From: JANLVI01 sp031363915
Lineage (GTDB): Bacteria; Vulcanimicrobiota; Vulcanimicrobiia; Vulcanimicrobiales; Vulcanimicrobiaceae
Reading direction: 5' to 3'
DNA: 64,000 bases
Assembly: GCA_031363915.1 (NCBI GenBank)
Contig: JANLVI010000010.1
Span: 62,001 to 126,000, forward strand
Numbering within the stretch: position 1 is the first letter of the stretch; each line of letters starts with the position of its first letter. Below, one piece after another: positions 15,835 to 23,496 of the stretch. Below the pieces are notes generated by a model. The model was given only the letters and a program-made list of their open reading frames with translations, was not told where the DNA came from and did not search any database. The translations under genes and the position numbers were made by a program.

Positions 15835-17183
15835 GCCAAAGCCGTATCGACGATCCGCACGTGTCCGCCTTCTGGAACGCCCCGGTCGCGCAGGGCGCAA
15901 AGTTCTTCAGGCGTGCGCAGACGCGCCGGCCGTTCCCACCAGCCGCGCGTCCCATCGTCCGAGAGCGACAGACCCGCGGCAATCTGCTTGACAGCTTCGG
16001 CGAGACGCGTTGTCTGCGGAACACCGCCGGGCGCGGCAAACGTATAGATGCCGTCTTCGATCACACCGGTGCGTGCACGCAAGAGCGAGTGCCAGTCGAT
16101 CATACCGAACGCCGCCCAAACGCCGAGGGCGCGGAAGTCGATCCCCTCAGCGACGAGCGCACGCGCATCATCGTGATGCTGCGCGAGCCACCGCACGCGT
16201 TCGCGCGCCGGGGCGTCGATATGGACTTCGCCGATGGCAAGCGGCAGACCGAGTCGCGCGGAGGCTTCGCGCAAGAGCGGCCCGACACGGAGCGCCGGCT
16301 CGCCCGCGACATAGACCGCCGGCACATCACCCGTTTCGCCGCCGGAATGTGTGAAGAGGTAGCGCTCGGAGTGCGGATAGTGATTGAACGCGGCAAGATC
16401 GGGCGGTGTCGCACGGGCGGCAAGTTCGCGCAGTTCATCCGTCGAGACGTCGCACTGCGCGGTGAGATACGCGTGCATCGGATGGCCCGGCACGATCCGT
16501 CCCTGCAAGAGTTCGACCGAGAGCCAGCGGCGCTCGCGCAAGAAGTCGACAGACGATGTGACGCCCGCATCGGCGGCCGTAAAACGCTGTAAATCTTCCG
16601 TCGTCACGAGCTGCGCATCCGGAATGACGCGGCGGATGCGCTCCATCGCCGCAATCGTCGCGAGCGTCTCGTTGACGATTGCCCTTCCGAACGCGCGGTC
16701 GTCCCGAACGTTCGGGTACCACAGCGCGTAGAGCGTTGAAAAGCGTGCGGTCGTGAGCGCTTCGTTGATCGGCGTCCAGCGCTTGACCCACGGAAACGCG
16801 CGCGCCGTCGCCTCGGCATAATCGGCGAAGTGCGCGGGGAATTGCGGATCGAGCAGGTTCGTATAGAGCGGGCCCGAGCCGTGGTGGAGCAGCGTGACGA
16901 TCGGTTCGACGCCGCGCGCGCGTAGGCGCGCGAGCCGCGCGTGCGCCCACGTGTAGTCACGTTCGCGCGGATCGTTCGGTGCGACACGCTCCCACAGAAC
17001 GGGGTAGCGGCTAGCCGCTACCCCAAGGTCCGCGAGACGATCGCAATCATCGATGCGCGCGTCGTGTCCGGTCTCCGCCAGTTGATCGCGATACGTTGCA
17101 TCTGCGATGCGCGCGACCGTCGGTTCGGGTGAGGCCCAGACTTCGATCAGGCGACCACCGGCGAGGGGCGCGTGCCGAGCCAC
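15831..17183 (-). CDS. Family-1 glycosylhydrolase-like protein
   Basis: 450 residues forming a TIM barrel related to GH1, of the type annotated beside or fused to RmlD-like reductases. Evidence is VAASRYPVLWERV near the N-terminus, WTPINEALTTARF with the likely acid/base Glu, FNHYPHSERY, and GEVHID with the likely nucleophile Glu. The GTG at 17183 has no strong ribosome site, and the domain seems to start at LIEVWAS, so the real start may be some codons later. It overlaps the end of folK-folE2 by 37 bases and the glycosyltransferase by four. Confidence 0.75.
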   Translation of the reverse strand: MARHAPLAGGRLIEVWASPEPTVARIADATYRDQLAETGHDARIDDCDRLADLGVAASRYPVLWERVAPNDPRERDYTWAHARLARLRARGVEPIVTLLHHGSGPLYTNLLDPQFPAHFADYAEATARAFPWVKRWTPINEALTTARFSTLYALWYPNVRDDRAFGRAIVNETLATIAAMERIRRVIPDAQLVTTEDLQRFTAADAGVTSSVDFLRERRWLSVELLQGRIVPGHPMHAYLTAQCDVSTDELRELAARATPPDLAAFNHYPHSERYLFTHSGGETGDVPAVYVAGEPALRVGPLLREASARLGLPLAIGEVHIDAPARERVRWLAQHHDDARALVAEGIDFRALGVWAAFGMIDWHSLLRARTGVIEDGIYTFAAPGGVPQTTRLAEAVKQIAAGLSLSDDGTRGWWERPARLRTPEELCALRDRGVPEGGHVRIVDTALA

Positions 17184-18625
17184 GTAGCAAGATCGGTTTT
17201 CGTTTCCACGTACGTTCCGGTTTGCAGTTCGCTTCGATATTCACCGAACGTGCCGAACGCTTCGGCGAACGCATCGTGTTTGTGGATCGACTCGTAGTTC
17301 ACTTGTGTCGAGCTGATGAACGTCTCATCCGGCAGATCCGAGTACACGTCGAGCGAGCGCGCGAGGATGCCGCGCACGACGTCTTCGACGAACTTCGGAT
17401 TGTGGTGCGCTTTGTTCACGATGAAAAATTCATCGGGACGCTTGAGCAGATCGTATGTTTCGCTCGACATCGAGTTCTCGACGATCTCGACGAGATCTTC
17501 AGCGCGCACCGCTGCGTCGTGTTCGCGCGAGGTGCCGATGAGGACGGAGCCGCGGCCGCGCTGGTTGTGCGTCGCGACGGGAAGCGCATCGAGCGCGCGC
17601 ATCGCATCGGATCCGCTGAAGCCCGCATCGACGAGTTCGCGGATCGAATGTTCGCGAACCATGAGCTGGGCGCAAGGACATGCAGTCATGCCTTCGGCTT
17701 CGACTCCGATCACGCGGCGCGTTCCGGTTTCATCGGCATGCGCGATGCCGACGAGCGTATAGGTTTCCTCGCCGCGTTTACCGCTCACCGGCGTCCAGCG
17801 TTCGAGGCCAAACTCGGCGCGCAGCCGCACGTCGGCGCGGAGCGCACGCTGCGACCCGACGATCTCGTGGGCAATTTGCTCGACGAGGTCTTCGATTCGG
17901 CCCGCTTTATCGGTACGCGCGAGCACGTCGAGCGTCGCTTCTTCGAGCAGCTCGGAAAAACGCGACATGTGCACGCCGGCTTTATCGGGACGCAAGTCGG
18001 CGACCATCGTAAACTCGCCGTTGAATATTTGTTCTTTGCCGTCCATATTGAGGCGAATGATCCGCTTCACCGACGAGACGCCGACGCGGTTGAGCGAGAG
18101 CTTCACATCGGGTTCTTCTTCTTGGCGATTGGCAAAGAAGTGCATCGCGCGTGCTTTTTTGACGATGCCATGCGGCGGCAGCGCCGCGACCAGTTCGCCG
18201 ATCGTTTTCTTGTGGCGCGGATCGACGAGGTCGGCCGCGATTTCCGCGAGCGGGACCAAGTTGAAAGGCCGTTCCGTAATATAGGGATGCGGCACCTCGA
18301 ACCGCCCGAAATTACTGATGCGGTCATCGAAATACAGGATGTCGATATCGATCGGGCGTGCGGCCAGATCGTGCGAGCGCTGGCGGCCGGTCGCGACCTC
18401 GACACCCCGCACGAACGTTTCGAACTGTTCTGGTTCCAGAGCCGTCGTCAGGCGTGCTGCCACATTGAGGAAGTTCGGCCCGCCGACCACACCGACCGGC
18501 GGCGTTTCATAATATGAAGAAACGGCCTCGATGCGAGCTTCTTTGCGGAGCTTCTGAAGAGCTTGGAGAATATTGCTCTGGCGATCTCCGAGATTGGAGC
18601 CCGCGCCGATATAAACGACGTACAT
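17147..18625 (-). CDS. folK-folE2: Bifunctional FolK-FolE2: HPPK fused to GTP cyclohydrolase IB
   Basis: 492 residues from ATG 18625. Residues 1 to about 160 are 6-hydroxymethyl-dihydropterin pyrophosphokinase: IGAGSNLGDRQ, YYETPPVG and the RPIDIDILYFDD motif. From about 165 to the end it is FolE2, the zinc-independent GTP cyclohydrolase type. It includes NMDGKEQ, the HMSRF segment and the catalytic Cys block GMTACPCAQ. FolE2 supplies dihydroneopterin triphosphate and FolK activates the pterin, so one chain holds the first and penultimate pterin steps. It sits seven bases after folP. No FolB-like aldolase is visible in the window. Confidence 0.93.
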   Translation of the reverse strand: MYVVYIGAGSNLGDRQSNILQALQKLRKEARIEAVSSYYETPPVGVVGGPNFLNVAARLTTALEPEQFETFVRGVEVATGRQRSHDLAARPIDIDILYFDDRISNFGRFEVPHPYITERPFNLVPLAEIAADLVDPRHKKTIGELVAALPPHGIVKKARAMHFFANRQEEEPDVKLSLNRVGVSSVKRIIRLNMDGKEQIFNGEFTMVADLRPDKAGVHMSRFSELLEEATLDVLARTDKAGRIEDLVEQIAHEIVGSQRALRADVRLRAEFGLERWTPVSGKRGEETYTLVGIAHADETGTRRVIGVEAEGMTACPCAQLMVREHSIRELVDAGFSGSDAMRALDALPVATHNQRGRGSVLIGTSREHDAAVRAEDLVEIVENSMSSETYDLLKRPDEFFIVNKAHHNPKFVEDVVRGILARSLDVYSDLPDETFISSTQVNYESIHKHDAFAEAFGTFGEYRSELQTGTYVETKTDLATWLGTRPSPVVA

Positions 18626-18632
18626 GTAGGCT

Positions 18633-19868
18633 TTAGACCGCCGGTGCGGGATTTCGGTTGCCCGCCTCGGGCATCTCGGCGGCGACGGCCAAATTCGCGC
18701 GGCGACGCGGCTCGACGGCGGCGTACATCCGCGCGAGTTGGACGGTTTCGGCGACGTCGTGAACCCGTAGCATGCGCGCACCCGCAGCAATGCCAAGCCC
18801 CGCCGTCGCAAGCGACGGCACGAGCAATTCGCGTGCCGGCCGGTTGAAGATGCGACCGATGAAACTCTTGCGCGAACTCGCAAAAAGAATCGGGACGCCG
18901 AGCGCCCGAAGTTCGCCGAACCGGTCGAGGATCTCAAGATCGGTGGCGGGCTCTTTGCCAAATTCGAGCCCCGGATCGACGATCAGCGAATCCGCTGCGA
19001 CGCCGTCGGCGCGGGCGCGCTGCAAGCGTTCGTCGAGAAATCCAACGATTTCCGCAAGCGCATCCTCATACACGTAGTCGCCGGTCGAACGCACGTTGAG
19101 TTCGCCTTTGAGATGCATCACGACGAGCGCCGCATCGTAGCGCGCGACCGTAGCGGCGAGGTCTGGGTCCGAGAGTCCGCTGCAGTCGTTGATCAAGTGG
19201 GCGCCTGCGGCGAGCGCCGCTTCGGAGACGGAAGCCTTGAACGTGTCGATCGAGAGCGCGACGTCGAGACCGTCGGCGATTAGCGCTTCGACGACCGGAA
19301 CGACGCGCCGCATCTCTTCATCAGCGGCGATACGCGGATTCCAGTGCGCGTAACTCTGACCGCCGATATCGATGAGCGCCGCACCTTGAGCGACCATTTC
19401 TTCGGCGCGCGCGCGCGCCCGGTCGACCCCTGCGAAACGGCCGTTGTCGTAGAACGAATCCGGCGTCACGTTGAGCACACCCATGACGAGCGCTTCGTCG
19501 CGCAAGTAGAGCACCCGATCGCGCAGCCGCACCGTCGGCGGAGGATCGCTCGCGCGTTCGTGCGCCTCGCGCAGCGAGCCCACGGCATCGCGGACTGCGC
19601 CGGTCGTCGCGGTTTCGCACGCGCGCAAGATCGCGCGCGTGGCGACAACGATCACGCGATCACCGCTGCGTTCGCAGGCCGCGCCGAAGCGTTCGAGTGC
19701 GGCGAGCAAGTCACCGGCAAGTGCGGCGCAGTCATCGAGTGCGAGCAAGCGCACGTTGGCTGCGTCTCCGAGCCGAGCGGCTGCGGCGGGAGCGAGATAG
19801 GATTCGATTCGTGAGGTGAGGCCCGCGTGGCTAGTGGCCGCGAGCGTTCGAGCGGTGGGAGCGCGCAT
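18633..19868 (-). CDS. folP: Dihydropteroate synthase with degenerate N-terminal extension
   Basis: Joins p-aminobenzoate to the activated pterin. ATG 19868 follows AAAGGG; 411 residues, against about 280 for the plain enzyme. The TIM-barrel core starts near residue 120 with VMGVLNVTPDSFYDNG. It continues with AALIDIGGQS, DVALSIDTF, LINDCSG, VDPGLEFGK and SSRKSFIGR. The first roughly 120 residues resemble a worn version of the N-terminal region of longer bacterial DHPS enzymes. The core keeps its substrate motifs. It is cotranscribed with folK-folE2. Confidence 0.93.
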   Translation of the reverse strand: MRAPTARTLAATSHAGLTSRIESYLAPAAAARLGDAANVRLLALDDCAALAGDLLAALERFGAACERSGDRVIVVATRAILRACETATTGAVRDAVGSLREAHERASDPPPTVRLRDRVLYLRDEALVMGVLNVTPDSFYDNGRFAGVDRARARAEEMVAQGAALIDIGGQSYAHWNPRIAADEEMRRVVPVVEALIADGLDVALSIDTFKASVSEAALAAGAHLINDCSGLSDPDLAATVARYDAALVVMHLKGELNVRSTGDYVYEDALAEIVGFLDERLQRARADGVAADSLIVDPGLEFGKEPATDLEILDRFGELRALGVPILFASSRKSFIGRIFNRPARELLVPSLATAGLGIAAGARMLRVHDVAETVQLARMYAAVEPRRRANLAVAAEMPEAGNRNPAPAV

Positions 19869-19917
19869 TATCCCTTTCGACTCCTTCGATCGGGCTCGTG
19901 TCTGCGATGGTTCCAAG

Positions 19918-20589
19918 CTAGGTGGTCAACTCTTCGCGCGGCACGACGAAAGCTTTTCCGTCGAGTCGCAGGCGCCCGGCACGCACGAGGTGCGAGAGTT
20001 CGAGCGAGACGGTCTCGCGCGTGCTGCCGATCAGCGAGGCGATATCAGCGTGCGTGAGGCGGACGTCGATCGTCACGCCGTCCGCGCTGGTGTTCCCGTG
20101 CTCCACGGCCAGGCGCCGGAAGAGGTGCATGAGGCGGTCGGGGATCTTCGCGTAGGCAAGGTCTTCCATCGTCGCCGAGGCATCACCGAGACGTTCGCTC
20201 AGAATTTTTGCGACGTTGAGGGCGAGTTGCGGACTGCGGGCGAGCAGTCCGAAAAGATCGTCCGCGTGCGCCGTGCAGACCAGCGCGTCTTCCATCGTTA
20301 CGGCGACCGTCGTGCGCGCTGCACCATCGAAGAGCGTTTCTTCGCCGAAAATGTCGCCGGCGCCGAGGATCGCAACGGTTACCTCGCGGCCTTCGGGTGT
20401 GAGGCGGGCGATCTTCACCGTCCCGGTTTTTACGAGGAACACGACGCGCCCCGGATCGCCCTGATCGAAGATCATGGTCTTCTTCGGCACGAGACGCATC
20501 GTAAAGAGGTGCGCGCAATTTTCGATACCCGCATCGCTCGCGTCTGCAAAAAGCCGATTCTGCTTGAGATACCAAACCTTATTTTCCAC
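19918..20589 (-). CDS. Crp/Fnr-family transcription regulator
   Basis: 223 residues from GTG 20589. The N-terminal cyclic-nucleotide-binding fold (about 20-130) has GRVVFLVKTGTVKIARL and ILGAGDIFGEETLF. The C-terminal winged helix (about 150-215) has LTHADIASLIGSTRETVSLELSHL, the Crp/Fnr recognition helix. No N-terminal Cys cluster is present, so it is not an Fe-S Fnr-type oxygen sensor. It lies 49 bases before folP and 27 bases after the metalloprotease on the same strand. The ligand is unknown. Confidence 0.9.
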   Translation of the reverse strand: MENKVWYLKQNRLFADASDAGIENCAHLFTMRLVPKKTMIFDQGDPGRVVFLVKTGTVKIARLTPEGREVTVAILGAGDIFGEETLFDGAARTTVAVTMEDALVCTAHADDLFGLLARSPQLALNVAKILSERLGDASATMEDLAYAKIPDRLMHLFRRLAVEHGNTSADGVTIDVRLTHADIASLIGSTRETVSLELSHLVRAGRLRLDGKAFVVPREELTT

Positions 20590-20616
20590 GATCGCCGTCG
20601 GCTTCCTTACACCGAA

Positions 20617-23385
20617 CTAGATCTGGCGAATCATGGTGGCGTTGAGGGCGCGGCTCAGACGCACGCTGAGGTCGGCGAGGTGGGCGCGCGTTGCCGTGTC
20701 GCTCGCACCGCCCGCGAGGGTTCGCGCGATGCGTGATTGCGCGTCGGCGATTTCGTAGCGCGCGAGTTCTTGCGTGTCGTGCGAGAGACTGAGTTGCGCC
20801 ATGAAGCCCGCGGGCAGGGCAGCGATCTCCATGAGCAAGTCCGCGTAGCGGCGCTGTAATTCGCGATGCGAGGCGGTGATCGGCGTACGTCCGGCTCCGG
20901 CGATATCGTCAAAGACGGCAGTTTGCGTCCACGTGAAGAGATCGGCGAGCGACATCGTCGTGCCGGGCTTACTCTTGAGCGATTGATCGGCGATGCGCTC
21001 GAACGAGGGCACCGAAAACATGTCGTCGATCGCGACGTCTTGGATCTGCGCGACGACTTCGTAGTAAGGGAAATCCGTGCGGCGGAATGGATTCGCCGCA
21101 TCCCAATGCAGGTAGCGCGTCGAGCCCAGATCGTTGAGGAGCTGCGGTGAGAAAAGGAACGCATGCGATGAAAGCACGTTGCGTGCGATCAGATCGAAAG
21201 CACGTTTCTGCTCCGCGCGCGGGATCGAAACGAAGGGGGCGGTGCCGCCGCGCTGTCCGCGGTGCGAACGCGAGGTATAGATACCGCCGATATATCGTGT
21301 TGCGATCATCGAGACGCCGACCTCGTTATTGAGGATCGTCAGAAAGGCGGCGCGCTCCTGATCGTAGGTACGCCCCGAACGGTCGAGCTTGCGCGCGAGT
21401 TCGGCGTTGACGTCGAACTGCTCTTCGGCAAAGCGCAGTGGGTCACTCGAGAGATCGAAGGCGACGATGCGCGGATCGCTGCCATACGGCGGCGTCGCGT
21501 CTTCGTCCGTACCGTACGCAAGGCCGGGTTCGGTCGAGCGGTTCGCGATCTTCGCAAGATACGGCAGTTCGGCCGCGGAAGTGCGCGTGGTCTCGAACCG
21601 TCGATAGCCGTATTCGATCGCCCAGAAATCGTAGACTCCGAGGCGGGTTTGAAAGTAATCCGCTTGCGTTTCGTTCGAGCGCGCGAGGTTCACGGGGTTG
21701 TAGTCCATGACCGAGGCCGAGATGCCGTTCTTGCGCGTGAAGTTCTTATCGTGGAGCTGGGCGTACGTGAACGCCGAACTTCCTTGGAAGTTATGGCGCA
21801 ACCCGAAGACGTGACCGGCTTCGTGCAGCACGACCGAGTAGAGCCAGTCTTCGGCGAATTTTTCTTTTTGCGCGGGCGTGATGCGGCCGCGCGACGCGAG
21901 GGCCATCATGCCGACCGATGCCTGCACGAGCGATTCATCGGCAAAACGGCAGGCGGCAAGGCGGCTTGGATCGCCGTCGAGTGCGGAGGGCGCGCCGCGC
22001 GTCGGCACGACCGTTTCGACAAAGCCGCGTTTGATCGCGCGCAGTGACTCGCCTTCGATGACGATCTCACCGCGCAGCGTCTGGCCGGTCTCCGGATTGA
22101 CGATCGAGGGTGAGTACGCCGAGAACTCGGAACGTTCGCTTGTAATCCAGCGGACGCTCGTGTAGCGCGCATCGTCGGGATCCCAATTCGGATCGCTCGG
22201 CTGATCGCGTACTTCGACGGCGTTCGGATAGCCGATCTTCGCGAACGCATCGTTCCAATTGAGCAGAGCGCGACGGATCGTCGGCTTATACTGCTGCGGA
22301 ATTTCGTTCGTTAGATAGAACGTGATTGGGCCGCTGCGCAAATTCCAGCGGTTGATGAAGCGCTCGAACGTCGACTCTCGGTTATCGTCACCGAACGTTT
22401 TGCGTGCGGTGACGAAGTAGCCGACGCGATCGTCGGAGTAGCGCGGAACGAAGGTCGCATCGTGCTTGGGAACCTCGACGATGCTGTAGTGCACGCGAAT
22501 CGGAAAACCGCGGCCGTCGGGGACGGTCGAGAGCGCGTTTTGCGGTCCGGTAAACGTGAGTTGCGCGGTGATCTCGTCGTTATTTGGAAACGCTTTAATC
22601 GTCGTGTAATACGACCGCGATACATCGAGTGAGAATCCCGGACGCGGACCGATGAGGAAGAGCCCCGCGGGCGAAGCGGGCGCGGTGCCGCGGCCCAGAT
22701 CCGCGCCGATGCCGTTGAAGTCGCTCAGAAACAAAGTCGGCGCGATGACGACGTGCTTTTTCTCCGGATCCTCAGCGAGAATCGGCGAGCTTGCAAAGAC
22801 GGAGTCTGCGACGCTGATCGCTAGCGATGCTTGTGCGGCGGCGCCGACGGCGGTGAAGTGCGGGTTCGGAAGAATCCAAAGTATCCGTTTGCCGACGCGC
22901 TTGAACGTGACGACGAGCGGGTCGTAAATTTTTCCCGCGAAGGCGCCCGGACCGACCCCGGATGCGAGCGATGGCGCGATGATATAGGTCTTGTCGAGGG
23001 CGTCTGTCGAGAGGTCGAAGAAAATTTCTTCGTCTTTACGTATGAGATCGATCAAGCCGGCCTGGCGCTCGGAACCGCGTACGAACGTGGCATACGACGC
23101 GATTGCGCCGGGCGTCGGGATGACGAATGGCAACCGGCCCGCCGGGTTACCGGGTGCGCCCGTCGCGCCCGGGAGACCGGCCGGGGTCGCGGCCGGGTCA
23201 GGCGCCGTTGTCGGCCCGACCGACGGCGACACTGCGGGGGTCGGGGGCATCGGTGTCGTCGTCGCGGCCGCGGTCGGCGTCGCTGCGGGCGCCGGGGCTT
23301 TCACGAGAGGCGCGGCGGAAACCGCGACCGATGACGCGGTCACAAGCAGAGCGAGCGTGGCGATAAGAAAGCGGCGGGCGATCAT
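20617..23385 (-). CDS. Secreted zinc-dependent metalloprotease (DUF5117/DUF4953 type)
   Basis: 922 residues with a signal peptide (FLIATLALLVTASSVAVSAA), then a Pro/Thr/Ala-rich linker up to about residue 100. The first domain (IDLIRKDEEIFFDLSTDALDKTYIIAPSL) fits DUF5117/5118. The catalytic motif is LHEAGHVFGLRHNF (HExxHxxGxxH), with the SVMDYNP Met-turn after it. Family members are large secreted proteases of unknown substrate. It follows the S9 peptidase by 111 bases, so the two may form an extracellular peptide-degradation unit. Confidence 0.85.
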   Translation of the reverse strand: MIARRFLIATLALLVTASSVAVSAAPLVKAPAPAATPTAAATTTPMPPTPAVSPSVGPTTAPDPAATPAGLPGATGAPGNPAGRLPFVIPTPGAIASYATFVRGSERQAGLIDLIRKDEEIFFDLSTDALDKTYIIAPSLASGVGPGAFAGKIYDPLVVTFKRVGKRILWILPNPHFTAVGAAAQASLAISVADSVFASSPILAEDPEKKHVVIAPTLFLSDFNGIGADLGRGTAPASPAGLFLIGPRPGFSLDVSRSYYTTIKAFPNNDEITAQLTFTGPQNALSTVPDGRGFPIRVHYSIVEVPKHDATFVPRYSDDRVGYFVTARKTFGDDNRESTFERFINRWNLRSGPITFYLTNEIPQQYKPTIRRALLNWNDAFAKIGYPNAVEVRDQPSDPNWDPDDARYTSVRWITSERSEFSAYSPSIVNPETGQTLRGEIVIEGESLRAIKRGFVETVVPTRGAPSALDGDPSRLAACRFADESLVQASVGMMALASRGRITPAQKEKFAEDWLYSVVLHEAGHVFGLRHNFQGSSAFTYAQLHDKNFTRKNGISASVMDYNPVNLARSNETQADYFQTRLGVYDFWAIEYGYRRFETTRTSAAELPYLAKIANRSTEPGLAYGTDEDATPPYGSDPRIVAFDLSSDPLRFAEEQFDVNAELARKLDRSGRTYDQERAAFLTILNNEVGVSMIATRYIGGIYTSRSHRGQRGGTAPFVSIPRAEQKRAFDLIARNVLSSHAFLFSPQLLNDLGSTRYLHWDAANPFRRTDFPYYEVVAQIQDVAIDDMFSVPSFERIADQSLKSKPGTTMSLADLFTWTQTAVFDDIAGAGRTPITASHRELQRRYADLLMEIAALPAGFMAQLSLSHDTQELARYEIADAQSRIARTLAGGASDTATRAHLADLSVRLSRALNATMIRQI

Positions 23386-23496
23386 CGGTGACTAATTCGA
23401 GTGCGAGGCCCGGGCTCCGCTGTTCGAGCGCGTCGTGACTCGGTTCCACAAACGCGATGCCGCACGCCGGATCGTTTGCGCGGTGGCGTACATGGC

